Shown here: in pieces, positions 9,301 through 17,127 of the stretch
Position numbering within the stretch: the stretch's first letter is position 1
Layout: each line of letters starts with the position of its first letter
Source: JAWPMT01 sp965267435
GTDB taxonomy: Bacteria; Bacteroidota; Bacteroidia; Cytophagales; Cyclobacteriaceae
NCBI GenBank assembly: GCA_965267435.1
Contig: OZ253960.1
Coordinates: 4,960,001-5,024,000 of the forward strand
Direction: 5' to 3'
DNA: 64,000 bases
Program-made: the position numbers and the translations under genes
The notes under the pieces: generated by a model
Database searches by the model: none
Told to the model about the DNA's origin: nothing
What the model saw: the letters and a program-made list of their open reading frames with translations, nothing else

Positions 9301-12300
9301 GATTGTCACATTCAGCGAACCTATGGCTATGGCTGCATTCGACAAAGCCAATTATCGTCTCGAGAGCCTCAATATTACCGAATTGGTCGGAACTGGGGAT
9401 ACCGCTGTCTCGTTGGTCGTTTCTCCGCTGTTGACGGATGGAGAGAGCTACGTGTTGAGGACCAATGGTCTTGTGGATCTGTCAAACAATCCCCTGCAAT
9501 CAGATACAGCTGCCTACCAATTCAATACCTACCTGGTTGACATCGAGGCCATTGATAGTCTCACAGTTTTACTTAGCTATGAGACTGAATTCACGTCTGT
9601 AACAGCAGGAAATTTTCTAGTCGCGGGCCTTTCCCCCCAATTGGCTACTCTCAATCCGGACAACGCCAGCAGCGTGCAGCTAGTGCTCACAAGCCCTCTT
9701 GCGGAAGACGAGTATGTCGCCATATCGTGGAGTGATCTGCAGGATAAGTATGGTCGCCAGCTGCCGGATCATCAAAGGCAGTTCATCATTGATACCCAAG
9801 CGCCGACCGTGAGCACTGTGAAAAGTGATTTCGATGGACAACTGACTCTCACATTCTCAGAGCCAGTCGAAGAGGAGGCCATGAGTGCGCCTTCGCAGTT
9901 CTCGATCGTCAATATTGGGCAGACCTCACAATTAGAATTTTTAAATGACGCCACGGTCTCGTTGCTTTTTACGGGCCTCATGGAGGGGGCCGATTATCAA
10001 CTGGTGGTACAGGACCTGGGGGACAAACAAGGAAACACTCGCTCATCCGATACGCTGGCCTTCACCTATGATCCACCGGCAATAGCACCTGCAGGGTCGG
10101 TCATGATTACGGAGATCATGGCGGATCCGTCTCCACCCATCGGCTTACCCGAACAAGAGTACATCGAGCTCTTCAATCAAAGCGATCAGTCGTATTCCTT
10201 GAAGGCATTATTCCTTGCCAGGGCGTCGGATCAAGTTCAGTTGCCCGATGTCATTCTAGGGCCAGGCGAATATGTTGCCCTGGTAGACGCCGGGGCCGAA
10301 GGTCTTTTCGAGTCGCCCAATGTCGTCGGAGTCTCAGGCTTGTTCAGTTTGCCCAATAATGGGGACTCGATAGTTCTCAAAAACAGACTAGGGGAGGTCT
10401 TGGATGTTGTGGCATATGAACTCTCCTGGTACCACGACAGTGACAAGGATGATGGCGGTTATAGTCTCGAGCTGATCAATCCTGAGAGTGAATGTGGCGA
10501 TGCCACCAACTGGCGGGCATCCGAATCGGACATCGGAGGGACCCCTGGCCTCCAAAATTCCGTGTTTTCCCTGCAGCCGGATACCGAGCCCCCATTGATC
10601 GTGACATCGTCTTTGTTGGACCCTTCCACGCTAGAAGTTGTCTTTCATGAAGAGATGGATCTGAGCACATTGATCCCCTCAAACTTTAGCCATGCACTTT
10701 CGGGATTGACCGTGTCGCAAGTGGAGGTTGACCCTTCTTTTGAGCGGATTGTGCTGGCATTTGCGACGGAGATCCCGGCGGGAGAAGTGTTTTCAATTGA
10801 AGTGGCCAACGTTACGGATTGCCATGGGAATGCTATCGAGCCTGTTAGTATTTCTGTAGCTCGTGGAGCGCAACCCCAATTCCTGGACTTACTGATCACC
10901 GAGATCTTCGCAGATCCAGACCCCATGATCGGCTTGCCGGATGCAGAGTATCTCGAGATCCAAAATGTGTCGGATCAATTGCTAAATCTTGACGCAGTGC
11001 GAGTGAAGGATGGAGGTGGCCTTTCCCAGTCCATTGGCAGCATCATCGCGCCCGGCGAAATACTGGTTCTGGCTCCGAGTGGTGAATTGGCCGAATTCGA
11101 CGACTTACCGGTTCGCGGTGTGGACAGCTGGCGGTCATTGGCCAACAGCGGTGAGCGGATAATGCTCGTCACAGATGAAGGGGACTTGATATTCCAGGTG
11201 GATTATTCACAGGTCTGGCATGATCCCGATAAGCGCGATGGTGGCTACGGCCTGGAAATGAAAGACACGGGTAACCCCTGCGGGCTGGCGGTGAATTGGG
11301 GCAGCTCAATAGACCCGAGTGGCGGTACGCCAGGCAGCACCAATTCCATTCAGGCGTCTGTACCTGACAACTTTGGGCCACAGCTTCTGAGGGCCTTCGC
11401 TTTGACTGCGGACTCTGTCAGATTGGATTTTGATGAGAATTTATCCCCTTTCACGCAAGGCTCCATTGAGATCACACGAGACATTGCAATCACGGAAATG
11501 ACCATTTACGAGGACCTGCCGAGCCACATGTTTTTATCCGTCTCACCCGCGTTGCAAGGATCCTCAGAATACCTGTTGACGACGACCGATGTGGGCGATT
11601 GTCTGGGCAATGCCCGAGACGACAACCAGGCAGTGCTCGTATTACCTGTCGAAGCGATTCCGGGCGATGTGGTACTGAGTGAGATCCTTTTTGACCCACG
11701 GCCGGAAGGCGTCGACTTCGTGGAGGTCTACAATACGACAGGTTTGCACCTTACTTTGAAGGACTGGCAAATTGCCAATGCTGCCGACGCCGATGTGATT
11801 ACGGAAGATGAACTTATCCTCTACCCGGCGTCATTTATGGTTTTCACGGAGGATAAGAGCCGATTGATGCTCGACTATCCCCAGGCGGTGTCAGAGAACA
11901 TTGTCGAGGTATCATCCCTCCCAACGTTTGCCAACAATGAAGGAGCCGTCAAGATCATTGACCTGCTGGGACGGGTCCAGGACTCCTTATTCTATTCAGA
12001 CGATTATCACAATGCGCTGCTAGCGGATGTGGAGGGCGTTTCATTGGAGCGAATCGATTTCACCTCACCCAACAATGGGGATAATTGGACGTCTGCCTCA
12101 AGCACCATTGGCTTTGCCACACCCGGTTTTGCCAACAGCCAGGAACGGGGCATGGTCATCGTTCAGGATGCCATCGAAGCGGACCCGAAAGTCTTCATTC
12201 CCGGAAGTGGAACGGCTTCCTTCACGACGATCAATTATGATTTTGGGGCTCCCGGACAGTTTGCGAACATCACTTTGTTCGATCAGAATGGCCGGTTGGT

Positions 12301-12478
12301 TCGGACGCTGGCAGAGGGCCTGGCGCTTTCCAGTTCAGGTTTCGTCACATGGGACGGGACAAACGATGGCGGGGCCGTGGTGCGAATGGGCTACTATTTG
12401 ATCGTCTTCGAGGTCTATTCGGCGAATGGCTCTTCGGAGATCGTGAAGGAGACGGTGGTTGTGGGGAGGGATTTTTGA
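6347..12478 (+). CDS. giant secreted protein: LamG-like, Ig-like and lamin-tail (LTD) repeats
   Basis: 2043 residues with a cleavable signal peptide ending ...AVSAQ. In order: a concanavalin/LamG-like domain at about 22-230 (ends FFFDDFATSY), then Ig-like units of the SbsA/Big_5 kind that repeat phrases such as VDFSEDVDE and YTVTVNNVEDLSGN. Four lamin-tail domains start near residues 340 (VVINELMIDPSP), 1250 (VMITEIMADPSP), 1513 (LLITEIFADPDP) and 1773 (VVLSEILFDPRP), each closing with a GGTPG- or ATPG-type turn. The last ~85 residues are a FlgD-like Ig fold (GRLVRTL...VTWDGTNDGG...GYYLIVFEV) ending VKETVVVGRDF. LTD proteins of Bacteroidota are usually extracellular. The familiar type A T9SS tail is not evident, so the FlgD-like fold may serve as the sorting domain (inference). 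It is monocistronic. Confidence 0.85.
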   Translation: MFKTTILIIITAIPLAVSAQITDAFDDGDFTSDPVWSGQHSIGTSDPFDIVEADNQLKSQDISGGSGTRISYLSTAEASQVDLSTFDAQWSFRLKNDFTFSGTSGLGSTNHSRVYLTSDVADLSGDVDGYYLQLRDVSSGDEEVRLFRQTGSTSTEMALDGTLQTITSQTFVNVVVTRTAAGVWEVSVNGNSQGSGSDDTHTSTDYFGVQIRYTANSRSDLFFFDDFATSYTPVADTDPVTIATVAEISSTEIRVDFSEDVDETTAENTANYAVDNGIGISAAVRDGADNSLVILTVNALTSGVTYTVTVNNVEDLSGNTILANSKSSFEYIELSNAGARDVVINELMIDPSPVVGLPEAEFIELYNPTDKFFQLEDWAISDDDSPSASERFGAFILRPDSYVIICDDADESLFTGFGYVIAVSNLGALTNSGDDVVLSDAAGSIIDALSYTDAPSDGVAYEHINPLLPCQGTFNYAASTDEEGGTPGAVNSVFDDSPDEVPPTMVDIEVFDGDSLVLSFSEAIDPSTVSAGSVTIEGFTVTEATVSSYDVVSLRLDGPLESEASHEIGFAGIADCSGNQVVETFEFYYDVTPPAIEEIVIATDQSIFVLFDEPVDESSAEDEDNYLIDQSIGIPSRAMLQDTTSNRVLLTFEDAFSLGLTYTLTYAGVEDTLDNAAESTDVSFEFLSEIDSVLAITSSILQITFSEVPSFVTATNAQNYLLDDTGRPNEVIVASEDSSAFRLVFAEAFDDNENLLLYVEGVKTKSSGKKMVTPAFAFRFDTDAPSIESIEPLDSRTLEIHFDEQIEATSAENLSFYQLEDDAYPIDASAEDSTVVLTFSEEFMIEETKTLTYTRITDLYGNFSTSNRRVDFVYDPRAPQLVSASKRGSKTLAIETSEEVRFDSLKLTDFTLEGVSPVSLNIQGPDSVMLILGFADPLASQESMELIIQDWQDLRGNHLPNALTTSINTRDPRIVSLTASSDSSLIVTFSEPMAMAAFDKANYRLESLNITELVGTGDTAVSLVVSPLLTDGESYVLRTNGLVDLSNNPLQSDTAAYQFNTYLVDIEAIDSLTVLLSYETEFTSVTAGNFLVAGLSPQLATLNPDNASSVQLVLTSPLAEDEYVAISWSDLQDKYGRQLPDHQRQFIIDTQAPTVSTVKSDFDGQLTLTFSEPVEEEAMSAPSQFSIVNIGQTSQLEFLNDATVSLLFTGLMEGADYQLVVQDLGDKQGNTRSSDTLAFTYDPPAIAPAGSVMITEIMADPSPPIGLPEQEYIELFNQSDQSYSLKALFLARASDQVQLPDVILGPGEYVALVDAGAEGLFESPNVVGVSGLFSLPNNGDSIVLKNRLGEVLDVVAYELSWYHDSDKDDGGYSLELINPESECGDATNWRASESDIGGTPGLQNSVFSLQPDTEPPLIVTSSLLDPSTLEVVFHEEMDLSTLIPSNFSHALSGLTVSQVEVDPSFERIVLAFATEIPAGEVFSIEVANVTDCHGNAIEPVSISVARGAQPQFLDLLITEIFADPDPMIGLPDAEYLEIQNVSDQLLNLDAVRVKDGGGLSQSIGSIIAPGEILVLAPSGELAEFDDLPVRGVDSWRSLANSGERIMLVTDEGDLIFQVDYSQVWHDPDKRDGGYGLEMKDTGNPCGLAVNWGSSIDPSGGTPGSTNSIQASVPDNFGPQLLRAFALTADSVRLDFDENLSPFTQGSIEITRDIAITEMTIYEDLPSHMFLSVSPALQGSSEYLLTTTDVGDCLGNARDDNQAVLVLPVEAIPGDVVLSEILFDPRPEGVDFVEVYNTTGLHLTLKDWQIANAADADVITEDELILYPASFMVFTEDKSRLMLDYPQAVSENIVEVSSLPTFANNEGAVKIIDLLGRVQDSLFYSDDYHNALLADVEGVSLERIDFTSPNNGDNWTSASSTIGFATPGFANSQERGMVIVQDAIEADPKVFIPGSGTASFTTINYDFGAPGQFANITLFDQNGRLVRTLAEGLALSSSGFVTWDGTNDGGAVVRMGYYLIVFEVYSANGSSEIVKETVVVGRDF

Positions 12479-12614
12479 TGCCCAAATCTTGAAAAATCTT
12501 CCACAAGACCACACTAATCGTGCAGAGGTAAAAGAAAAGAGCCGTCACTTCTAAACTATTCCCGGCTATATGCTGTATTCTAAGTAAATTGTGGATTACA
12601 CAAAACCTAAGACC

Positions 12615-12773
12615 ATGAATTGTTTGATTGATCAAGCCATTGACGAAAATATTCGTCGTGGCCAGACGCTTGAAGCGATCAAGACCTATATCAAAGATCG
12701 CTACCACGTGACTATAGACATGTCTCTCATCAAGAGACGGATCCAGGCGCTGAAAGTTGAAGTTCCGGTTTAG
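12615..12773 (+). CDS. small hypothetical protein (52 aa), helical
   Basis: From ATG 12615 the frame encodes 52 residues (MNCLIDQAIDENIRRG...); a GTG 8 codons upstream is also open. It is mostly helical and basic: QTLEAIKTYIKDRYHVTIDMSLIKRRIQALK. The spacing resembles a helix-turn-helix, with a possible recognition helix SLIKRRIQALK, so DNA binding is a guess. It sits alone between the giant secreted gene and the dksA-like gene. No function is assigned. Confidence 0.45.
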   Translation: MNCLIDQAIDENIRRGQTLEAIKTYIKDRYHVTIDMSLIKRRIQALKVEVPV

Positions 12774-12825
12774 CCTTTTTTTGAGGTGAACGTCCGATGT
12801 GCGACTAGTCACTTTCGAATTTTCT

Positions 12826-12833
12826 TAGATTTG
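12826..12833 (+). promoter_or_regulatory. putative -7 element of the dksA-scpB-rluB operon
   Basis: TAGATTTG is a perfect match to the Bacteroidota TAnnTTTG box and is followed by CGG, as before purM and uvrA. No clear TTG lies 19-22 bp upstream. It is 53 bp before the dksA-like ATG. Confidence 0.35.
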
Positions 12834-12886
12834 CGGTCCTACTCCACGGGTAGCTGGTAAAATGTAATTGGCTGAAAACTGTACTT

Positions 12887-13267
12887 ATGGCTGAGAAGAC
12901 GAAATACTCCCCAGAGGAGCTAAGCGAATTTGAGTTCCTGATCAAACAAAACCTTGAGAAAGCCCGCAACGAGCTGAATGTGCTGAGACAATCGCTCACG
13001 CGCAGTACCGATGAGGGTACGGACTTCACTCACAGCAATGTGAAGACATTGGAAGACGGGGCCGACACCGCAGAAAAAGAGCAACTGAGCCAGTTGGCGG
13101 CTAGACAGCAAAAATTTATCAATAACCTGGAGAATGCCCTGATTCGTATCAAGAACGGTACCTACGGGATCTGCGTGGACACTGGAAAGCTCATCAGCAA
13201 AGAGCGATTGCGGGCGGTACCGCACACGATGCATTCTATCGAAGCGAAGCTCAAGAAGAGCAAATAA
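12887..13267 (+). CDS. TraR/DksA-family protein with degenerate zinc finger
   Basis: 126 residues. An N-terminal coiled coil (about 8-85) is followed by the C-terminal DksA/TraR finger region GTYGICVDTGKLISKERLRAVPHT (91-114). DksA-type proteins bind in the RNA polymerase secondary channel and tune transcription, often together with ppGpp. Only one cysteine (C96) is present where the classical finger has four. H113 and H116 are nearby, but a normal four-cysteine zinc site is impossible. Acidic residues expected at the coiled-coil tip may be those of TLEDGAD (55-61). It heads a run with scpB (6 bp gap) and the pseudouridine synthase. Confidence 0.85.
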   Translation: MAEKTKYSPEELSEFEFLIKQNLEKARNELNVLRQSLTRSTDEGTDFTHSNVKTLEDGADTAEKEQLSQLAARQQKFINNLENALIRIKNGTYGICVDTGKLISKERLRAVPHTMHSIEAKLKKSK

Positions 13268-13273
13268 GGCTTC

Positions 13274-13837
13274 ATGGACTACTTGCGGCACCACGTCGAG
13301 GCACTTATTTTTTGCTCGCCCAAACCCATTTCAGTTGAAGACATTACATCCTGCTTTCGGGAAATGTTTGACGCGGATGTCCCGGTAGTGGACATCGAGC
13401 AGAGCATTGATGAACTTAAGTCCCAGTACGAACAGGACCGGTTCTCCTTCTCGCTCGTCCAGAGTGGAGGGGGGTACCAATTTCTGACCAAGCCAGCCTA
13501 TCAGGCAAGCATTGGTATCCTCCTTAAGCAGCAATCGAAGAAACGTTTATCCAACTCAGCGCTGGAGACATTAGCCATCATTGCCTACAAGCAACCTGTG
13601 ACCAAAAACGAGATCGAGCAGATCCGTGGCGTGAACTGCGACTACGCCGTGCAAAAACTGTTAGAGAAAGAATTGCTGGAGGTCAAGGGTAAATCGGATG
13701 CGATCGGGCGGCCGATACTCTACGGGACCAGCAAGAAATTCATGGATTACTTCGGGATCAATGATCTGAAAGACCTGCCTACGCCGAAAGACTTCAAAAT
13801 CGAAGACGAAAATACCATTGGAAAACAGGAGGAGTAA
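13274..13837 (+). CDS. scpB: SMC-Scp complex subunit ScpB
   Basis: Segregation and condensation protein B, a dimeric partner of ScpA and SMC that helps compact and separate chromosomes. 187 residues, normal length, with two winged-helix domains. The signature LSNSALETLAIIAYKQPVTKNEIEQIRGV is at about 93-121, followed by DYAVQKLLEKELLEVKGKSDAIGRPILYGTS. ATG start at 13274. The 3' end overlaps the pseudouridine synthase frame by 20 bp, which suggests translational coupling. scpA is not in the window. Confidence 0.94.
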   Translation: MDYLRHHVEALIFCSPKPISVEDITSCFREMFDADVPVVDIEQSIDELKSQYEQDRFSFSLVQSGGGYQFLTKPAYQASIGILLKQQSKKRLSNSALETLAIIAYKQPVTKNEIEQIRGVNCDYAVQKLLEKELLEVKGKSDAIGRPILYGTSKKFMDYFGINDLKDLPTPKDFKIEDENTIGKQEE

Positions 13838-14660
13838 CCGTCCAAAAGGCGCTCCGCGAGGCAAGAAGCCAAGTGATCAGGGTCGCCGAACAAAAAAGGA
13901 AAGGGCTGCACCTAAGCCTGAACCCATACGTCTTAATAGATACATTGCCAGTGCCGGTGTATGCTCACGTCGGGATGCGGATGAATTGATCAGCTCCGGA
14001 CAAATAAAAGTAAACGGCAAGGTGGTTACAGAGTTGGGGACCAAGGTGGGTCCTGGTGATCGCGTCTTCTACAAGGGCAAGGCGCTCAGCACTGAGCAAT
14101 TGCAGTACGTCCTTCTCAATAAGCCAAAGGATTTTATCACCACCATGTCCGACCCTCAGGACCGGAAAACGGTCATGAGCCTCGTGAGCAATGCCTGCAA
14201 GGAAAGGATATACCCCGTCGGGAGACTGGACAGGCATACCACAGGGTTGCTCCTACTGACCAATGACGGTGAGTTAGCTAAGAAGCTTACGCACCCAAGA
14301 CACAAGGTGAAAAAGATCTACCAGGTAGAGCTCAACATGCCCCTACGGGCCGACCATTTTGAGGCCATCCTTAAGGGGGTACCATTGGACGATGGGACGG
14401 TGATGGTGGATGAACTGGCCATAGTTGGGGATGATGGGAAGACGCTGGGCATCGAAATACATGTGGGCAAAAACCGTGTTGTGCGCAGGATCTTTGAGCA
14501 CTTTGGCTATGATATCGTCAAGCTGGATCGGGTGATGTTTGGCCCATTGACGAAGAAGGATCTGCCTCGAGGCAAATGGCGTCATTTGGGACCTAAGGAG
14601 ATTCTCTCTCTCCGAAGCCTGGTGAGCAAACAACCATTGCCTCCAAGAGGCAAGAAATAA
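13818..14660 (+). CDS. rluB: RsuA/RluB-family pseudouridine synthase
   Basis: Isomerises a uridine in ribosomal RNA to pseudouridine. After a basic, disordered tail (about 1-37) comes an S4 RNA-binding domain (IRLNRYIASAGVCSRRDADELI), then the catalytic domain with YPVGRLDRHTTGLLLLTNDG, whose aspartate is the nucleophile, and the family's GKNRVVRRIFEHFGY motif. No ATG or GTG is available before the S4 domain, so the start should be TTG 13818, inside the end of scpB; an AGGAGG sits just after it. RluB (23S rRNA) versus RsuA or RluF cannot be settled from sequence alone. Confidence 0.88.
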   Translation: MENRRSNRPKGAPRGKKPSDQGRRTKKERAAPKPEPIRLNRYIASAGVCSRRDADELISSGQIKVNGKVVTELGTKVGPGDRVFYKGKALSTEQLQYVLLNKPKDFITTMSDPQDRKTVMSLVSNACKERIYPVGRLDRHTTGLLLLTNDGELAKKLTHPRHKVKKIYQVELNMPLRADHFEAILKGVPLDDGTVMVDELAIVGDDGKTLGIEIHVGKNRVVRRIFEHFGYDIVKLDRVMFGPLTKKDLPRGKWRHLGPKEILSLRSLVSKQPLPPRGKK

Positions 14661-14684
14661 AAAAAGGCCTTCTTTCGAAGGCCC
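14659..14684 (-). terminator. intrinsic terminator of the DUF4136 lipoprotein gene
   Basis: Read on the minus strand, GGCCTTC and GAAGGCC form a perfect 7-bp stem with a GAAA loop, followed by seven T. It lies between the convergent pseudouridine synthase and DUF4136 genes and may work weakly in the other direction too. Confidence 0.85.
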
Positions 14685-14709
14685 TCGCTGGTCCCATCCG
14701 ACTGCAACC

Positions 14710-15306
14710 TTATGCAGGTTGCTCACTCTCAGCTGTCAAAAACTCCTGGATGGGAAAGCTCTCTAACAACATCTCTACCGCCTTGGGTATTCCCTTCCCT
14801 ACTTTCTTGTTGTTGATCTTCAAGTCTCCTGCGGCCGTAGTGTACCATAATAGCTCGCCGCTCTCAGCATCTTCAAGGGAGATGGTCACCGTCCCTGTAG
14901 GGACCTGATGCTGCTCTACCTGAGTCGTGCTCATCCCGGGGCCTGCACCATACCAACCTCTACCCCAGCGGCCATAGTATCCTCCGCCCATATCAGTGGT
15001 AGTTCCGCTGTAGCTGGTTCTTTCGCTTTGAGTTACTGCGTAGTTGATGATGACATCAGGGGTCTCGCTGGTCGACATGCCCTTCTCTTGCAATCCATTA
15101 TGGAGTTCACTTTCGAACCTGGCCATATTGATGGGGTTGTTCAAAACGCTTGATGGCTCATCAGCATCGGTTTTGTTGACGAGGGTATACGTCTTGTATT
15201 CTGAGAAGTCAACGCCGATCTTCTGATCAGATACCACGTCTATGCCAGAGCAGGCAGTGAATAGTACCGCAATTGCTAGTCCGAGGGTGATTGATCTTGT
15301 TTTCAT
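14710..15306 (-). CDS. DUF4136 lipoprotein
   Basis: 198-residue envelope lipoprotein. The signal peptide has lipobox LFTAC (acylated C19). The DUF4136 pattern follows: DFSEYKTYTLVN (about 34-45), VIINYAVTQSE, a Gly/Tyr/Trp-rich stretch GGGYYGRWGRGWYGAGPG (about 108-125), then GTVTISLEDAESGELLWYTTAAGDL. The family is common in Bacteroidota and Proteobacteria and its function is not established. An inverted repeat covers the start codon (listed separately), which hints at translational or operator-type control. Confidence 0.85.
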   Translation of the reverse strand: MKTRSITLGLAIAVLFTACSGIDVVSDQKIGVDFSEYKTYTLVNKTDADEPSSVLNNPINMARFESELHNGLQEKGMSTSETPDVIINYAVTQSERTSYSGTTTDMGGGYYGRWGRGWYGAGPGMSTTQVEQHQVPTGTVTISLEDAESGELLWYTTAAGDLKINNKKVGKGIPKAVEMLLESFPIQEFLTAESEQPA

Positions 15307-15345
15307 TGTCGTAATTATTAGTGTTCATTGTAATTAACGACAATG
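15304..15345 (-). repeat. inverted repeat spanning the start codon of the DUF4136 gene
   Basis: CATTGTCGTAATTA (15304-15317) and TAATTAACGACAATG (15331-15345) are complementary arms with one extra A and a 13-nt loop. The inner end of one arm is the ATG of the lipoprotein gene. In RNA it could hide the start codon; in DNA it could be a dimeric operator. Confidence 0.5.
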
Positions 15346-15486
15346 AAAATCACAGGGTATGGTCTATATGTGGCTATATATTGTATATTATGGACACAAT
15401 CCGAGAAATGCATTTTCAAAAGGCTGTAGAATGGTGAAAGTGCTTTGTTTCCCCCCTGGGTGATGATAGGGAAATGGACGAGAACG

Positions 15487-15509
15487 GTACCGATCGGGAG
15501 GGTCGGTAC
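15487..15509. repeat. short inverted repeat
   Basis: GTACCGA (15487-15493) and TCGGTAC (15503-15509) form a perfect 7-bp inverted repeat around 9 nt. No T-run is adjacent. It lies downstream of tRNA-Phe, beyond its terminator. Role unknown. Confidence 0.3.
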
Positions 15510-15529
15510 TTGTCGCTTGAAAAGGACAT

Positions 15530-15557
15530 AAAAAAACCGGCCAATTTTGACCGGTTT
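15530..15557 (-). terminator. terminator of tRNA-Phe
   Basis: On the minus strand AAACCGG and CCGGTTT pair (7 bp) around a 10-nt loop and run into more T residues, just 3' of the tRNA-Phe gene. Confidence 0.75.
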
Positions 15558-15562
15558 CTATG

Positions 15563-15635
15563 TGGTGCTGAGTGGACTCGAACCACCGACTCACGGATTT
15601 TCAGTCCGATGCTCTACCACCTGAGCTACAGCACC
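15563..15635 (-). tRNA. tRNA-Phe (GAA)
   Basis: 73-nt cloverleaf on the minus strand. Acceptor GGTGCTG pairs with CAGCACC, the D-arm contains GCTCAGGTGGTAGAGC, the anticodon loop is CTGAAAA (anticodon GAA), and the T-arm is GGTGG-TTCGAGT-CCACT. The discriminator is A. CCA is not encoded. A consensus promoter and a terminator frame it. Confidence 0.97.
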
Positions 15636-15651
15636 CTGAAAAAGTGGAAGG

Positions 15652-15681
15652 CAAAATTAGAGATTTATCAGAAAGAACCAA
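15652..15681 (-). promoter_or_regulatory. promoter of tRNA-Phe
   Basis: On the minus strand TTG (15681-15679), a 19-bp spacer and TAATTTTG (15659-15652) give an exact Bacteroidota primary-sigma promoter (TTG-N19-TAnnTTTG). The tRNA begins 17 bp downstream of the -7 box. Confidence 0.75.
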
Positions 15682-15779
15682 GATTTTGGAAAATTATGGC
15701 TGGAAATCTCGAATATATTCGGCATGCATACTATTCTAGCTTTATCTGCTATATTTGGAATAGTTGAATCAGTCATTTC

Positions 15780-17105
15780 ATGCAAATCATTTCTCAGCTA
15801 GCTTTCATCATTATCGCGGGTTTTTTTGGGTTCTTGATTTTCAGGAGAATCGTCCGCATTCGGAAGAACATCCAGATGGGGCGATCAGTGGAAATTGCTC
15901 CTGATCCCAAACGCTGGTCGAACCTTTTGCTCATTGCTTTTGGGCAACAAAAGATGTTCAAGCGATTGATCCCCGCCGTCTTTCATCTCTTTATCTATGT
16001 CGGGTTCATTTTGATCAACCTGGAGGTGCTCGAGATTGTGCTTGATGGTGTGCTTGGAACGCACCGGCTGTTCGCACCTCTCCTGGGAGCGGCGTACGGG
16101 CCGCTGATTTCGTTCTTCGAAATCCTCGCTGTGCTGGTCTTGGCCGCATGCGTGGTGTTTCTCATCCGACGCAATGTTTTGAGACTGCCAAGGTTTACCA
16201 AGCCGGAAATGAACGGGTGGCCAGCCCTCGATGGCAATCTTATCCTGGTGATCGAGATTGTGCTGATGGTGGCGATCCTATCCATGAATGCGGCAGATCA
16301 GGTGTTGCAGGCAAGAGGTGTTGATCATTATCCGGAAACAGCCGCATTCGCGGTGAGTGCATCTATGACAGGCTGGTTCAGTGGATTGGATAGCGCGAGT
16401 CTGGTCATAGTGGAACGGGCCGCCTGGTGGTTTCACATCGTCGGCATTTTTGCTTTTGCGCTCTATGTTACCTACTCAAAGCACTTGCATATTTTCATGG
16501 CCTTCCCCAATACCTACTTCGGACGGGTCACGCCAAAGGGCCAGATGGACAACATGCCGGAAATCACCAATGAAGTGAAGATCATGCTGGGGATGCCCAT
16601 GGAGGGTGAAGCCAGCCCACCACCTGAGGGCATGAAGTTTGGGGCAAAAGACGTGAACGACCTGAGTTGGAAGAACCTAATGGACGCCTACTCCTGCACA
16701 GAATGCGGAAGGTGTACGTCCGAGTGTCCGGCCAATCTCACCGGAAAGAAACTGTCGCCTCGAAAGATCATGATGGATACGCGCGATCGCTCCGAGCAGG
16801 TGGGGCTGTCCCTACAAAAAGGCGGAAAGGGGCTAGAGGACGGTAAGTCGCTACTTGGAGATTTCATTACCAAGGAAGAGATCAATGCCTGCACCAGTTG
16901 CAATGCCTGTGTCGAGGCCTGCCCGGTGAGTATCAATCCACTGGATATTATTCTGCAGCTGCGGCGATACGTGGCCATGGAGGAGAGCGGCTCTCCCGCG
17001 TCGTGGAATTCAATGTTCCAAAATGTCGAAACTAACTTCGCGCCCTGGAAATTTTCAGCGCAGGATCGGTTCTCGTGGGCAGATGATTTGAAATCGAAAG
17101 ACTAA
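15780..17105 (+). CDS. membrane Fe-S oxidoreductase subunit, HdrC/NarI-like
   Basis: 441 residues. The N-terminal half has several membrane helices (first at about 3-22) and resembles the cytochrome b-type gamma subunit of nitrate reductase; H234-type residues in WWFHIVGIF and YSKHLHIF could bind haem. The C-terminal half is a two-cluster ferredoxin domain with CTECGRCTSECP (about 304-315) and CTSCNACVEACP (about 370-381). With the CCG-domain protein that follows 22 bp later it forms a heterodisulfide reductase-like pair widespread in Bacteroidota. Electron transfer between a quinone or cytochrome and an unknown donor is likely; the physiological substrate is not known to me. Confidence 0.85.
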   Translation: MQIISQLAFIIIAGFFGFLIFRRIVRIRKNIQMGRSVEIAPDPKRWSNLLLIAFGQQKMFKRLIPAVFHLFIYVGFILINLEVLEIVLDGVLGTHRLFAPLLGAAYGPLISFFEILAVLVLAACVVFLIRRNVLRLPRFTKPEMNGWPALDGNLILVIEIVLMVAILSMNAADQVLQARGVDHYPETAAFAVSASMTGWFSGLDSASLVIVERAAWWFHIVGIFAFALYVTYSKHLHIFMAFPNTYFGRVTPKGQMDNMPEITNEVKIMLGMPMEGEASPPPEGMKFGAKDVNDLSWKNLMDAYSCTECGRCTSECPANLTGKKLSPRKIMMDTRDRSEQVGLSLQKGGKGLEDGKSLLGDFITKEEINACTSCNACVEACPVSINPLDIILQLRRYVAMEESGSPASWNSMFQNVETNFAPWKFSAQDRFSWADDLKSKD

Positions 17106-17127
17106 ACCATACACAAGAGATATAGAC

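Noticed and set aside
15474..15767. 97-codon plus-strand frame
   Set aside because: Runs through the tRNA-Phe gene (AEWTRTTDSRIFSPMLYHLSYSTL is antisense tRNA); not a protein.
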